From: Sulfurovum sp.
Lineage (GTDB): Bacteria; Campylobacterota; Campylobacteria; Campylobacterales; Sulfurovaceae
Length of the DNA: 58,243 nucleotides
Assembly: GCA_027071315.1 (NCBI GenBank)
Contig: JALSUP010000148.1
Location: 1 to 58,243 of the forward strand
Direction of reading: 5' to 3'
Made by a program: the position numbers and the translations under genes. Shown piece by piece: positions 34,523-44,125 of this stretch (the first letter of the stretch is position 1; every line of letters starts with the position of its first letter). Under the pieces are notes generated by a model, which made no database searches, was not told the origin of the DNA, and was given only the letters and a program-made list of their open reading frames with translations.

Positions 34523-34729
34523 TTAGCTCTCTAGGCTTACTATGATCTTACCTTCAGCGATCTCCTGAAGTGCAATGTCAGCATATTTCATATCTGAAGT
34601 ATCAAAGTCAAGCAGTGTTTCTGCACCGTTGGCAATTTTTTCTGCTCTTTTTCCTACGGCATTTGCCAAAAGATATTTATCGAAATTTACTTTTTCCAGT
34701 GCGACTGCTGTTAATTGTTCTGTTCTCAT
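34523..34729 (-). CDS. rpoZ: RNA polymerase omega subunit
   Basis: A 68-residue subunit that helps the beta' chain fold and forms part of the (p)ppGpp site in proteobacteria. The conserved core is NFDKYLLANAVGKRAEKIANGAE, and the C-terminal ALQEIAEGKI is typical. It is directly followed by spoT, a common pairing that links the alarmone enzyme to its target. AAGGA lies about eight bases before the ATG. Confidence 0.95.
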   Translation of the reverse strand: MRTEQLTAVALEKVNFDKYLLANAVGKRAEKIANGAETLLDFDTSDMKYADIALQEIAEGKIIVSLES

Positions 34730-34751
34730 ATTTTTTCCTTAATTTTTTCTA

Positions 34752-35491
<740 letters not shown>

Positions 35492-35521
35492 TCCAAATGT
35501 GCATTAGGAGGTGGTTAACAC

Positions 35522-37228
35522 CTACACATAGAGGTATCGTTTGATCTTCTTGGTCGGTGTTTTAATGAACTCCTCACGCTGTTCAACCACTTTTTTAATA
35601 CGTGAAAACGTAGAGACGGAAGCATTCACTTCTGTACGTATCTCTTCAAGGATCTCTTCTACTTTGGCACGTGTCTGTGTCTCAGACTTTTGTCTTACAC
35701 CGAAAAATTCATCGAGTTTGTCATAGTCCAGAAAAATACGTGCCGTCAGTACACCTTCATTGTCAAAGACAAGCGAATCTGCAACCAGTTTATGTGCATT
35801 AATGGTCGCTTCTATCTGCTCAGGGTAAATATTCTCCCCGCTGGCCCCCACAATAATATTTTTAGCACGCCCAGACATGAAAAAGTAACCGTCTTCATCG
35901 ATGTATCCGATATCTTCAGTATTGAACCAGCCGTCTTCATCCATCACTTCTGCCGTTTTTTCAGGATCTTTGTAGTACCCCATCATGATGTTGGGACCTT
36001 TGGCCCAGAGTGTCCCGATCCCCTCTTCATTTTGCTCTCTGAGTTCCAGTTTTGTACCCGGGATGACCGGACCGATGGCTTTGTATTTGGTATGCTCAGG
36101 GTTCGTTCCCGCAAGAAAAGGTGCTGTTTCTGTCAAGCCGTAACCAATACAGTAAGGGAACTCTGCCTCGCGTAAAAATGCTTCAACCGTAGGCGAAACA
36201 CCCGCCCCGCCGATACCGAAAAACCGAATGTTCCCACCAAAAGTTTCTATCAGTTTTTTACCTGCGATCTTATTGAGTTTTTTACGCACAAAAGGAATAG
36301 CATAGAGTGTACGTATAATGGCATTTTTCTGGAAGTTCGGCAAAATCTTGTTTTTATAGATCTTTTCAATGATCAGTGGTACTGTCAGCATAAAGTCAGG
36401 TTTGACTGTCGCCATGGCTTTTATGAGTACCGTTGGCGTAGGTGCTTTTTGAATATAGTGGATAGAAGCACCGTTCAAAATAGGAATAAGCATGCCCACC
36501 GTACATTCGAAAGTATGTGCCAGAGGCAGCACAGAGAGAAATCTGTCTTCTGGGTAAATGTCAACCACTTTTTGTGCCGCAGTGGCATCAAAGGTCAAAT
36601 TTCGGTGACTCAGCATCACCCCTTTTGAACTCCCTGTTGTCCCGGAAGTATAGATTATGGCTGCCATGTCCTCTTCCTTTATTGCGGTTTCACTCTCCTC
36701 TTTTTTACCTTTATTCATCTTTTCCATGGCTTTGGAAAACTGCTCTTCTCCTTTTTGAATCACTTTACTCATTTTCGAAGGAATAGAGAGCTTTTCCAGA
36801 ATATGAAGCGTGTCCAGAATAACAAGCAGGTTCATATGGGGCGGCTGGCTTTCATCGAGCATTGTTTCAAAAAGCTTTTGGGAAATAAAGGCGGCCTTAC
36901 ACTCTGCATGAATGGCAATATGCATTGCTTCCGAAATATGGAAATCGGGTAAAATAGGGACGATCACGGCACCCATGGTCGTCACGGCAAAATAGACAGC
37001 GACCCAGTTCGGCATGTTTTCACTGTAAAGTGCCACCCTGTCACCAGGTTTAACATCATAGGCAGCAAGCATCTCCTGTATCTCTTCGACCTTTTTTCCA
37101 AGCATTGCATAGGTCATGGTCTCACCATCGACAAACTGCAATGCAGGGCGATCAGCATAAGAATTCAGGGAATTTTCAAAGAGTGCTTTAAGTGTAAGTT
37201 CTGGAAGTTCAATCAATGTTTTACGCAT
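35522..37228 (-). CDS. AMP-forming acyl-CoA synthetase (long-chain fatty acid-CoA ligase type)
   Basis: Activates a carboxylic acid as acyl-AMP and transfers it to CoA. The P-loop-like A3 motif is IYTSGTTGSSKGVMLSHRN. A5 is GYGLTETAPF, A7 is NTEDIGYIDEDGYFFMSGR, and the A10 lysine is in KTPTKKIKRYL at the extreme end. The length (568) and ending fit the FadD-like subgroup. A soluble or membrane-associated role in fatty-acid recycling is likely; the chain length preferred cannot be inferred. Monocistronic, with AAAGG before the ATG. Confidence 0.9.
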   Translation of the reverse strand: MRKTLIELPELTLKALFENSLNSYADRPALQFVDGETMTYAMLGKKVEEIQEMLAAYDVKPGDRVALYSENMPNWVAVYFAVTTMGAVIVPILPDFHISEAMHIAIHAECKAAFISQKLFETMLDESQPPHMNLLVILDTLHILEKLSIPSKMSKVIQKGEEQFSKAMEKMNKGKKEESETAIKEEDMAAIIYTSGTTGSSKGVMLSHRNLTFDATAAQKVVDIYPEDRFLSVLPLAHTFECTVGMLIPILNGASIHYIQKAPTPTVLIKAMATVKPDFMLTVPLIIEKIYKNKILPNFQKNAIIRTLYAIPFVRKKLNKIAGKKLIETFGGNIRFFGIGGAGVSPTVEAFLREAEFPYCIGYGLTETAPFLAGTNPEHTKYKAIGPVIPGTKLELREQNEEGIGTLWAKGPNIMMGYYKDPEKTAEVMDEDGWFNTEDIGYIDEDGYFFMSGRAKNIIVGASGENIYPEQIEATINAHKLVADSLVFDNEGVLTARIFLDYDKLDEFFGVRQKSETQTRAKVEEILEEIRTEVNASVSTFSRIKKVVEQREEFIKTPTKKIKRYLYV

Positions 37229-37302
37229 GAGAGGATACCTTTAAGAGAATGTTTAATACTATACCAAAAAATGATATGAAAAAAAAGGTATCCAAACCCT
37301 TT

Positions 37303-38685
37303 TTATATCTTGATAAGCTTTAAAGGGTTGATATGTCTGGAATTTTTGGTCGCCTGAAACATCAATTTCTGTTTCACCCGTCCTACCACATACCCTCTTT
37401 TAATTTTTCGTCCCGTCTTAATGTTCGGCGCGATCATGGACAAGCCTGCATAGACCGTGTGCATTTTACCGCTGTGTGCCACTACAACGACTTTTCCAAG
37501 CATGGAACTTTTTCCGGCAAAAACCACTTTACCGTCTTTCACGTTTTGGACTTTGGCATTGGAAGACGGTGCCAGCAGCGTGATAGACTCATTAAAGATT
37601 TTAATTTTATAGATCGGATCCACATAGGTACCGAATTTTTTAATGACACGTGCGCCTGCAATGGGTGAAATGGTTTTTCCGCTTCTGTACGCATAGACTT
37701 TTGGTTTCTGATAAGAGGAGTTGACGTTACGTACACGTTGGCTCTGCTTCTTCGCCTTTTTCCTGACGACTTCAACCTCTTTTGTCGCTTGTTTCGCAGC
37801 AAGTTTAGCCGCTTTTTTTGCCTCTGCTGTTTTTGCCGCTTTGAGTGCTGCTTTTGCTTTTTTCTCTTTGGCACGTGCCAGGGCCTGCTCTTTACGTATT
37901 TTACGCTGTCTCTCTTTCTCTAAACGTATGGCCTCTTTTCTGGCAGCTGCCTGTTTTCTTGCCTTCTCAACCTCTTTTTTCTTTAAAATGTTCAATTGTG
38001 CAAGTGTCGAACGTAAAGAGTTCTGCTTGTCTACGATCTTTTGCAGCTTGGCATTGTATTTTTCTTCATCTTCTGAGAGTTTTTTCAGCAACTTGCGTTT
38101 CGCCTCTTTCTTCTCTGCATAAGCTTCACGCTGTTTAATGATCTTTCTGATCTTATTTTGTGTATGGTTACGCAGATAGAGCTTGTCCTCTTTACGTTTT
38201 TTCACTTTCTTAATATCTGATTTCAGGGCTTCTAGCATATGTAGGTTCTGTTTTTTATAGGTCTGATACACTTCTCTGGTCATGATAGACTTACGTGTAG
38301 GGTCATGGGCCTGTTCCATGGCAAAGGTAATTGAAAACTGATCAGAAAGCAGAGAGATGAACTTATGTCTTTTCTCTTCCAGCTCTCTGCTTGTCTGCTC
38401 ATAGGCTTCTGTACTCTCTTTCAGCTCTTTACGTAAGAGTACATATTTCTTTTCATTTTCACTCTGGTCACGGCTGAGTTCATCGAGCTTTTTCTCAAGT
38501 ACATCAATGTCTTTCTCTGCACGTTTAATATCTTTTGCTATTTTATCCAAACGTCTGCTTGCATGTTTTTTTTCATTTTTTACGGCAGAAAGGGTTTTCT
38601 TTGAATTCTTGATCTTCTTATCCGTCGTCGTAGCAGCATTCAGGAAAACCAAAAATACCAAAGTGTAAAAAAGAAAAAGTCTCAC
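37303..38685 (-). CDS. EnvC-like murein hydrolase activator with degenerate LytM domain
   Basis: A 460-residue periplasmic protein. A signal peptide (LFLFYTLVFLVFLNAA) leads to two long coiled-coil stretches (about 20-235), then an Ala/Lys-rich helix (about 235-310) and a C-terminal M23/LytM domain (about 345-460). The catalytic histidine and aspartate are missing: the usual YAHLS is YAGLS, and the first zinc motif is absent. It is therefore an activator, not a hydrolase, as EnvC is for AmiA/AmiB. It starts at GTG, overlapping the ftsX stop (GTGA). The ftsE-ftsX-envC order indicates a septal amidase switch. Confidence 0.88.
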   Translation of the reverse strand: MRLFLFYTLVFLVFLNAATTTDKKIKNSKKTLSAVKNEKKHASRRLDKIAKDIKRAEKDIDVLEKKLDELSRDQSENEKKYVLLRKELKESTEAYEQTSRELEEKRHKFISLLSDQFSITFAMEQAHDPTRKSIMTREVYQTYKKQNLHMLEALKSDIKKVKKRKEDKLYLRNHTQNKIRKIIKQREAYAEKKEAKRKLLKKLSEDEEKYNAKLQKIVDKQNSLRSTLAQLNILKKKEVEKARKQAAARKEAIRLEKERQRKIRKEQALARAKEKKAKAALKAAKTAEAKKAAKLAAKQATKEVEVVRKKAKKQSQRVRNVNSSYQKPKVYAYRSGKTISPIAGARVIKKFGTYVDPIYKIKIFNESITLLAPSSNAKVQNVKDGKVVFAGKSSMLGKVVVVAHSGKMHTVYAGLSMIAPNIKTGRKIKRGYVVGRVKQKLMFQATKNSRHINPLKLIKI

Positions 38686-39497
38686 TCCTGTACTCCCTTA
38701 CTTGAAAAAACCACCGAGTAAACGGCAATGATCACGATGAGCAACGCAGCACCAAGCAAAACAGCCATATCTGTTATTTTAAACAAATCATCCTGTTTTT
38801 CCATCATGATCTCAATACCACTTTTGGCTGCCCACTGAAACTTGATGTAAAAAAAGACTGCCGATGTCAGTAAAGTCGCGGTGATCGCATCCATGATCGC
38901 CACTTTAAAAAGTACCCCTGAACGTAACATCAGAGGTGCCCCGAAGATCTCCATCACCTGCATACGCTCTTTGTGTGCATATTTCCAGATCTCCATCTGT
39001 TTAATAATGAGGAACAAACTCACGATCCCCATAAAACCGATAAAGAGTTTGAGGGTAAATTTAATGAAAGTAAAAAGTTTAAAAGCTGAATTGTAAGAGC
39101 TTCCGAATGTCTCTACTCTTTTAATATTCGTCGCAGACTCAAGGTCAGTCTTCACCTTTTCAAGTGCTGTCGTATTCATATAACTGTCCAGACTGACATT
39201 GTAAAAATAGGGTAAAGCATCTAAAATTGCTTTGGTCGTACTCTGGCTGATACCCTTGGCGACTTCAGAAATGATCTCTTTACGCTCAATAGGCTCACTC
39301 TTGTCAATATGGCTGTTCAGTGCTTTAAAATCTGAAAGGGTGGCAGGCTTCTTTGTCACCACGAGCATAGAGTACCCTTCTCTCAAACCTTTTTCATACG
39401 AATCCGTTGTCCGGTCAAAGACCATGTAAAATTCGATCCCGAGCAAAATAGCCATCAACGGCAAAATAAACATAAGATGGTTTTTAATGAACTTCAT
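38682..39497 (-). CDS. ftsX: Cell division protein FtsX
   Basis: ABC-type membrane subunit that passes the ATPase state of FtsE to a periplasmic activator. There are four predicted transmembrane helices (about 8-27, 153-175, 200-225 and 240-262), with a large periplasmic loop between the first two that binds the EnvC-like partner. The start is ATG 39497 (MKFIKNHL); an upstream GTG in frame lacks support. It overlaps ftsE by 14 bases and the EnvC-like gene by four. Confidence 0.9.
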   Translation of the reverse strand: MKFIKNHLMFILPLMAILLGIEFYMVFDRTTDSYEKGLREGYSMLVVTKKPATLSDFKALNSHIDKSEPIERKEIISEVAKGISQSTTKAILDALPYFYNVSLDSYMNTTALEKVKTDLESATNIKRVETFGSSYNSAFKLFTFIKFTLKLFIGFMGIVSLFLIIKQMEIWKYAHKERMQVMEIFGAPLMLRSGVLFKVAIMDAITATLLTSAVFFYIKFQWAAKSGIEIMMEKQDDLFKITDMAVLLGAALLIVIIAVYSVVFSSKGVQE

Positions 39498-40158
39498 ACA
39501 CACCCTTACTCTCTATAATAAAATGTCTGTACGGCAGAGAAAAGATCGTTGGTATCTTGTGTGTCACTACCAGTACTGTTGTTTCAAGCTGTTGACAGGC
39601 ATTTTCCATCAGGTCCCAGATAACATTGGAGGAGTAATCGTCAAGGTTACCTGTCGGCTCATCTGCCAGTATGACCACCGGGTTTTTTGCCAATGCTCTG
39701 GCAACGCCCACACGCTGCTGTTCTCCACCACTCAACTCTTTGGGGTACCTGTCGGCATGCTCTGAAAGTTTCACATGCTTAAGCAGTCTGTGTGCCTGTG
39801 TATTTTGCACATCGACAGCATAACCGGCGATCATCAGAGGCAGTACCACATTTTTGGCAACTGTCCACTCATTGACCAGTTTATAGTCCTGAAAGATGAT
39901 ACCCAGGTGTGTTCTCAGCTCCTGAAGTTTCCCCTGACTGATGGTCGCAAGGTCAAGGCCACCCACAACAAGGTTCCCCCGTCTGGGCTTTATTTGCCCG
40001 TAGAGTGCTTTAAGTAGCGTCGATTTACCTGAACCGCTCGGCCCGGTAATAAAAACGAACTCACCCTTTTTGATGTTAAAACTGGCATCTTTAATGATCT
40101 CTTTGGCACCATTGTCATAGGCAAGTGTTAAGTGTGAAGCACTGATCACATTAGACAT
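39484..40158 (-). CDS. ftsE: Cell division ATP-binding protein FtsE
   Basis: ABC ATPase partner of FtsX. Walker A is GPSGSGKST (about 39-47), the signature is LSGGEQQRVGVA, and Walker B is VVILADEPTGNLDD, with the H-loop in VVTHK. The 224 residues are normal. AAGGGGA precedes the ATG, which lies inside the end of trmB (8-base overlap), so trmB-ftsE-ftsX-envC is one transcript. Confidence 0.95.
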   Translation of the reverse strand: MSNVISASHLTLAYDNGAKEIIKDASFNIKKGEFVFITGPSGSGKSTLLKALYGQIKPRRGNLVVGGLDLATISQGKLQELRTHLGIIFQDYKLVNEWTVAKNVVLPLMIAGYAVDVQNTQAHRLLKHVKLSEHADRYPKELSGGEQQRVGVARALAKNPVVILADEPTGNLDDYSSNVIWDLMENACQQLETTVLVVTHKIPTIFSLPYRHFIIESKGVYEVH

Positions 40159-41341
40159 CTTTTTCCCCTTCGCTGGATAATAATTCCATTAATTTTTTAT
40201 GCGCTTCGTAGTTGACCTGTGTTCTGACAGGTGCTGAGACAAAATATCGGCACTCATTTTCATCAAGGAGTATATATTTGTGTTCCGGTCTGTCAAAAGA
40301 GCCAAAGGCGCACTTTACAAGTAAAACACCGGACTGACTCTTGTACATACGTTCAAAATGCACAAAAAAACCGTCAAAGACCATGGCCTTTTTCGACAAA
40401 CGCTCTTCCAGACCTTTGGTATATTTTACTCCATTAAAATTAAAACTGATAGATAATTTTTTTTCCTCAGACTCTTCCAGACACTTTACATAGACATCGT
40501 AAATATCTTTCTCCTGTCTCAACCATCTGGCTTCATACTTACTCGTCACTTCCAAAGCTTCATTTTTGCGTATCTCTACCTGTGTTTTGGGTACAGCAAA
40601 AAAAGTCTCCAGCGCATACCAGTAGTAGTTATCGCTGTCTGTACGTAGTTCGAGTCGGCCGTCTTTAGACAATACACGCATCGATTCATTTAAAAAAGAG
40701 GGAGAGATGACACGTCTGTGAGGCTTTTTATCCCAGGGGACAGGGAAATGCACAAATATCTGTTCACAGGCATTGGAAGGCAGCATTTCAAGAAAAAGTC
40801 GGGCATCATAATTGACCACCCAAATGTTCTCCAGACCCTGCAGTTCTATCTGCTTGAGTACCTGCTGTGCTGAGGGGGTGTGTATCTCAAGACCTATAAA
40901 AAGGGTGTCAGGATTTTTCTGTGCCTGGTAAAGCAAGTGCTTCCCCGAACCAAAACCGACCTCAACCGATATTTTCTCTTTGGGATAAATAATATTTTCA
41001 AAATCTTCGATCTTCTTAAAATACTCGGAAGAGAGTGCTGCTTTGGTGTTGTGAATGGTAATATTGGAACTCTTGACCTGCAGATTCAACTCTTTGGAAA
41101 CACGGTCCAAGGCCTCTTTTAAAAGGTTCACTTTTAAAGGTCGGGTCACTTTGTCATACTTGACCAGTGTCGCAGCAGCATCAGGTTTTATTTGTATTAA
41201 AAACTCTTCACCTCCCAGTTCAATCCCTATTATTTCATCACTTGAAGTCAGAGAGGTCGCACGAAAGGTCATAAGATCACTTTGTGCCAAATGGTTTTCA
41301 ATGTCGGAGCTGTCAAAGGGAGAGACTTTTAAGTGTGGCAT
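40151..41341 (-). CDS. trmB: tRNA (guanine-N7-)-methyltransferase
   Basis: Makes m7G46 in the variable loop of tRNA. The catalytic core (about 125-270) has the SAM motif VEVGFGSGKHLLYQA, then IGLEIHTPSAQQVLKQ and the family block FVHFPVPWDKKPHRR. The enzyme is 396 residues, far longer than the 210-240 usual in other bacteria. It has about 110 extra residues before the core and about 120 after, a form I associate with Campylobacterota. AGGAA lies eight bases before the ATG. Confidence 0.93.
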   Translation of the reverse strand: MPHLKVSPFDSSDIENHLAQSDLMTFRATSLTSSDEIIGIELGGEEFLIQIKPDAAATLVKYDKVTRPLKVNLLKEALDRVSKELNLQVKSSNITIHNTKAALSSEYFKKIEDFENIIYPKEKISVEVGFGSGKHLLYQAQKNPDTLFIGLEIHTPSAQQVLKQIELQGLENIWVVNYDARLFLEMLPSNACEQIFVHFPVPWDKKPHRRVISPSFLNESMRVLSKDGRLELRTDSDNYYWYALETFFAVPKTQVEIRKNEALEVTSKYEARWLRQEKDIYDVYVKCLEESEEKKLSISFNFNGVKYTKGLEERLSKKAMVFDGFFVHFERMYKSQSGVLLVKCAFGSFDRPEHKYILLDENECRYFVSAPVRTQVNYEAHKKLMELLSSEGEKDV

Positions 41342-41375
41342 AATGTTCCTGATCTGTAAGGGTATGCAACCTACA

Positions 41376-42332
41376 CTATTTTACTGTACTGAAACTGGCA
41401 TCCAAACGTACGGGGTCTATCTTTTCCGATAGCAGTTCATCATCGAAATATTTAGCCAGATAAGCCTTCATATCGTCAAATAAAGGTGCAGTAAACTGCA
41501 TCTTTTCGCCTGTCGCAGGATGTGTCAAATATAATAAATAAGCATGTAGATTAACGCGTGCTATTTTATCTCTTTTGCTCTTAAAACCATATAAATTATC
41601 ACCCAATATGTGACGTCCCAAAACATTCAAATGCACACGTATCTGATGCGTTCGCCCCGTAAAGAGTTTCGCCGCGATCAACTCTGTTCCGTGTGCTGTA
41701 TCTAAAAGCTTTTTAAAGGCAGTTTTCGCACTTTTTCCATGCTGGACGACATCCATTCTGAGTCTATTGTTGGGGTTGCGCCCGATGGGTTTATCGACAA
41801 TGACATCATCTTTTAACGGACAGTCTATCAAAGCCAGATAGTAACGCCCCATACTCTTGTCCTGTAGCTGCTCACTCAGGGCTTCATGTGTTTTATTGTC
41901 TTTAGCCACCACCAAAGCACCGGTAGTCTCTTTGTCTATTCTATGCACGATCCCATGACGTTCTTCCCCCGAAATAGTCGAAAGAGAGATGCCTTTATGT
42001 ATGAGCCAGTCCACCAGGGTAGGCTCTTTCACAGAAGGGGCAGGATGCACCACAAGACCAGAAGGCTTATTGATGATCAAAAGATATTCATCTTCATACA
42101 GTATCTCCACATCAAAGTCTATCTCCACCGCCTCACGCTTTTCTGCTTCTTTGAAGGTATAAGCAATCTCATCACCCTCGGCTACCTTCACACTGTTCTT
42201 GGTAATGGTTTTCCCATTGACAGAAACCAAGCCATCCTTGACAAGCTTCTCAACCTGATTACGACTGACATCAAGTTGTGCAGCTAAAACTTTGTCAATT
42301 CGCCCAGTAGTAGTCGTTATAAATTTATTCAT
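41376..42332 (-). CDS. rluD: RluA-family 23S rRNA pseudouridine synthase (RluD-like)
   Basis: Isomerises uridine in 23S rRNA; RluD acts on helix 69. It has an N-terminal S4 domain (about 14-75, KVLAAQLDVSRNQVEKLVKDGLV). The catalytic aspartate lies in HRIDKETTGALVVAKD (about 131-146), followed by GRTHQIRVHL. The 318 residues fit. A weak GAGATGA site precedes the ATG. A REPIN starts 16 bases upstream of the ATG and occupies the likely promoter region. Specificity towards the RluD rather than RluC sites is inferred. Confidence 0.9.
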   Translation of the reverse strand: MNKFITTTTGRIDKVLAAQLDVSRNQVEKLVKDGLVSVNGKTITKNSVKVAEGDEIAYTFKEAEKREAVEIDFDVEILYEDEYLLIINKPSGLVVHPAPSVKEPTLVDWLIHKGISLSTISGEERHGIVHRIDKETTGALVVAKDNKTHEALSEQLQDKSMGRYYLALIDCPLKDDVIVDKPIGRNPNNRLRMDVVQHGKSAKTAFKKLLDTAHGTELIAAKLFTGRTHQIRVHLNVLGRHILGDNLYGFKSKRDKIARVNLHAYLLYLTHPATGEKMQFTAPLFDDMKAYLAKYFDDELLSEKIDPVRLDASFSTVK

Positions 42333-42347
42333 TTCATCTCATCTCGC

Positions 42348-42444
42348 GTAGGGTGCGTAATCACGCACCTTTTTGTTTGGCCTTTCGGCATAATTTTTCA
42401 TTTTATTCAAATCGTATTATGTGGTGCGTGATTACGCACCCTAC
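42348..42444. repeat. REPIN, family A, RAYT locus copy 1
   Basis: A 97-bp element from GTAG (42348-42351) to CTAC (42441-42444), with hairpins 42352-42369 and 42423-42440. The inner hairpin is in the reverse orientation (GCCTTTCGGC, 42380-42389) compared with the copies at 5210, 7948 and 43150. It lies directly upstream of rluD. Confidence 0.9.
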
Positions 42445-42504
42445 GGTGTATCTATCACTCACTCTATTCTTAATATAAATTATAACCAATTTTTACAAAT
42501 CCCC

Positions 42505-42602
42505 GTAGGGTGCGTAGTCACGCACCATGAAACCAAAATATCATCGCAATAATACATTCTCCGAAAAGACCAAACAAAAAGGTGCGTGATTACGCACCCT
42601 AC
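42505..42602. repeat. REPIN, family A, RAYT locus copy 2
   Basis: A 98-bp element from GTAG (42505-42508) to CTAC (42599-42602), with hairpins 42509-42526 and 42581-42598. The inner hairpin has decayed (CCGAAAAGACC near 42561). It ends nine bases from the stop codon of the transposase gene. Confidence 0.88.
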
Positions 42603-42611
42603 GCGTGGTTT

Positions 42612-43082
42612 TTATGTCTGTTTATGGAACGATGAATATTGCCACTTTCTGGGATCATCTGTATATTCATGTTTAACAGGATTCTTATACATGTATTTTA
42701 ATTTTTCCTGGAGAACTTTGTCATTTCTAATGGTATGCTCATAAAATCTTTTTTGCCATATTGGCTTTATACCTCTGTTCTCTCTACTTACAGACTGCTC
42801 CAGACCAGCATAATATTTCGGATCACAATACCGACTGAAATATCTTTTGATGGATGAAATGATCTTTGGATATTCCGTGGCATTTTGGGGAGAGATGATC
42901 ATGTGAAAATGATCAGGTAGAATGACAATAGCATCAATACGGTAATCATACTTTGTTCTGCTTTCTCTAAATGCAGTTCTCAACAATGCCAGCTTTTCTA
43001 TCAATATAGGATTTCTTTGATGTGTCACAACCGTGATGAAATAACTGTAACCATCCAGAAATATACGTGTATAATTTGCCAT
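42612..43082 (-). CDS. REP-associated tyrosine transposase (RAYT)
   Basis: A 156-residue Y1/HUH single-strand nuclease of the IS200-like RAYT family. The HUH pair is H58-F-H60 in LPDHFHMIISP. Candidate nucleophile tyrosines are Y81 and Y85 in SIKRYFSRYC. The C-terminal blocks IWQKRFYEHTIRN, YKNPVKHEY and WQYSSFH are the typical RAYT signature. No second gene or insertion-sequence end accompanies it. It is flanked on both sides by inverted REP pairs with 5' GTAG feet, the expected substrates of this family. No strong ribosome-binding site precedes the ATG. Assignment to RAYT is strong; activity is inferred. Confidence 0.88.
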   Translation of the reverse strand: MANYTRIFLDGYSYFITVVTHQRNPILIEKLALLRTAFRESRTKYDYRIDAIVILPDHFHMIISPQNATEYPKIISSIKRYFSRYCDPKYYAGLEQSVSRENRGIKPIWQKRFYEHTIRNDKVLQEKLKYMYKNPVKHEYTDDPRKWQYSSFHKQT

Positions 43083-43149
43083 ACAACAATTCTAACCATA
43101 TACAAAAGCATATGACAAAAATATGTCATATTGTCATTTTTTTTCACGC

Positions 43150-43246
43150 GTAGGGTGCGTATTCACGCACCACATAATAAAATCTGCATAAAATATAAAT
43201 GGACGCCGAAAGGCCAAACAAAAAGGTGCGTGAATACGCACCCTAC
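43150..43246. repeat. REPIN, family A, RAYT locus copy 3
   Basis: A 97-bp element from GTAG (43150-43153) to CTAC (43243-43246). Hairpins are at 43154-43171 and 43225-43242, with inner GCCGAAAGGC at 43205-43214. It lies between the RAYT start and the ttcA stop. With the two copies on the other side it brackets the transposase gene. Confidence 0.9.
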
Positions 43247-43273
43247 GCGAAACCAAGATAGATGTATGATGCG

Positions 43274-44125
43274 TTAAATATCATCCCTGTCCCAGCGTTC
43301 CGGGTCTAAGAAGGTATCATCGTGAATATGTTTGAATGAGGCTTTGAACATTTTGAAAATATCTTTATTCTCTTCTTCCAAACCTGCAAGCCATGCTTTT
43401 GTCGAGGCTCTGGCATGGGGCATTTTGACATCTTTAAGCATGGCTGGGCAGGCTTCGTCGCCTATGACCTGGAGGTTGTTGTCTTCGGCAAATCCTCTGA
43501 GCTGTGATTCACGTACCTGTATCAGCGGGCGAATGAGGTGGAAACCTCTGCCTGTTTTGTAGATGGGTGCCAGGGCTCTCATGCTTCCATTGTAAAACAT
43601 ATTCATGAAAAAACTCTCTACTGTGTCATCAAAGTGGTGACCGAGTGCCACTTTGTTAAAGCCGCCCTCTTCTGCAAAAGTATAGAGTGCACCTCTTCGC
43701 ATACGGGAGAAGTAAGAACAAAATGAAGAGTTTTCTCTGATGGTATCATGCGAGATTTCAAAGATGTTCGTGTCATAAACCGTATGTTTAATTTCATACT
43801 CTTCACAATGCTTGCTCAAGAAGTCATAATGTTCATCGGGCATACCATACTTAATGGTACAGGCTTCAAATTCAAACTTGAAGGGTGCATGGCGCTGTAC
43901 ATGTTTGAGGGCATGCACCAAAGCTAAGGAGTCTTTTCCGCCACTCAATCCCACAAGGATCTTGTCTCCCTCTCCAATGAGTTTGAATTCGGCATTGGTT
44001 CTGCCGATGACTCTGAGGAGTTTTTTACTCATGGGTATTTTTTTGGGTAATACTCTTTTTGGTTTTATCTCTTCCAATTGTTTCTCTTTATTTTGGTGCG
44101 TGACTACGCACCCTACATTTTTCAT
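43274..44125 (-). CDS. ttcA: TtcA-like PP-loop tRNA thiolation enzyme
   Basis: A PP-loop ATPase of the TtcA/TilS superfamily; TtcA makes 2-thiocytidine at position 32 of tRNA. The PP-loop SGGKDS is at 61-66 and the family segment FSRMRRGALYTFAEE follows at 139-153. The E. coli enzyme needs a CxxC before this segment plus a third cysteine for a [4Fe-4S] cluster; here C136 is present but the partner is F139, and C226 may be the third. The start is uncertain. From ATG 44125 the first codons read through a REP hairpin (VGCVVTHQ). TTG 44077 and ATG 44032 (MSKKLLRVIGRTN) are alternatives. Confidence 0.8.
   Translation of the reverse strand: MKNVGCVVTHQNKEKQLEEIKPKRVLPKKIPMSKKLLRVIGRTNAEFKLIGEGDKILVGLSGGKDSLALVHALKHVQRHAPFKFEFEACTIKYGMPDEHYDFLSKHCEEYEIKHTVYDTNIFEISHDTIRENSSFCSYFSRMRRGALYTFAEEGGFNKVALGHHFDDTVESFFMNMFYNGSMRALAPIYKTGRGFHLIRPLIQVRESQLRGFAEDNNLQVIGDEACPAMLKDVKMPHARASTKAWLAGLEEENKDIFKMFKASFKHIHDDTFLDPERWDRDDI

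Noticed and set aside
37721-38138. Phe/Ala-rich open frames antisense to the EnvC-like gene
   Set aside because: They mirror the Ala/Lys coiled coil of the real gene and have no start signals.
42348-43246. CRISPR array
   Set aside because: Repeats are inverted pairs of hairpins with conserved spacers, not direct repeats with unique spacers, and no cas gene is near.
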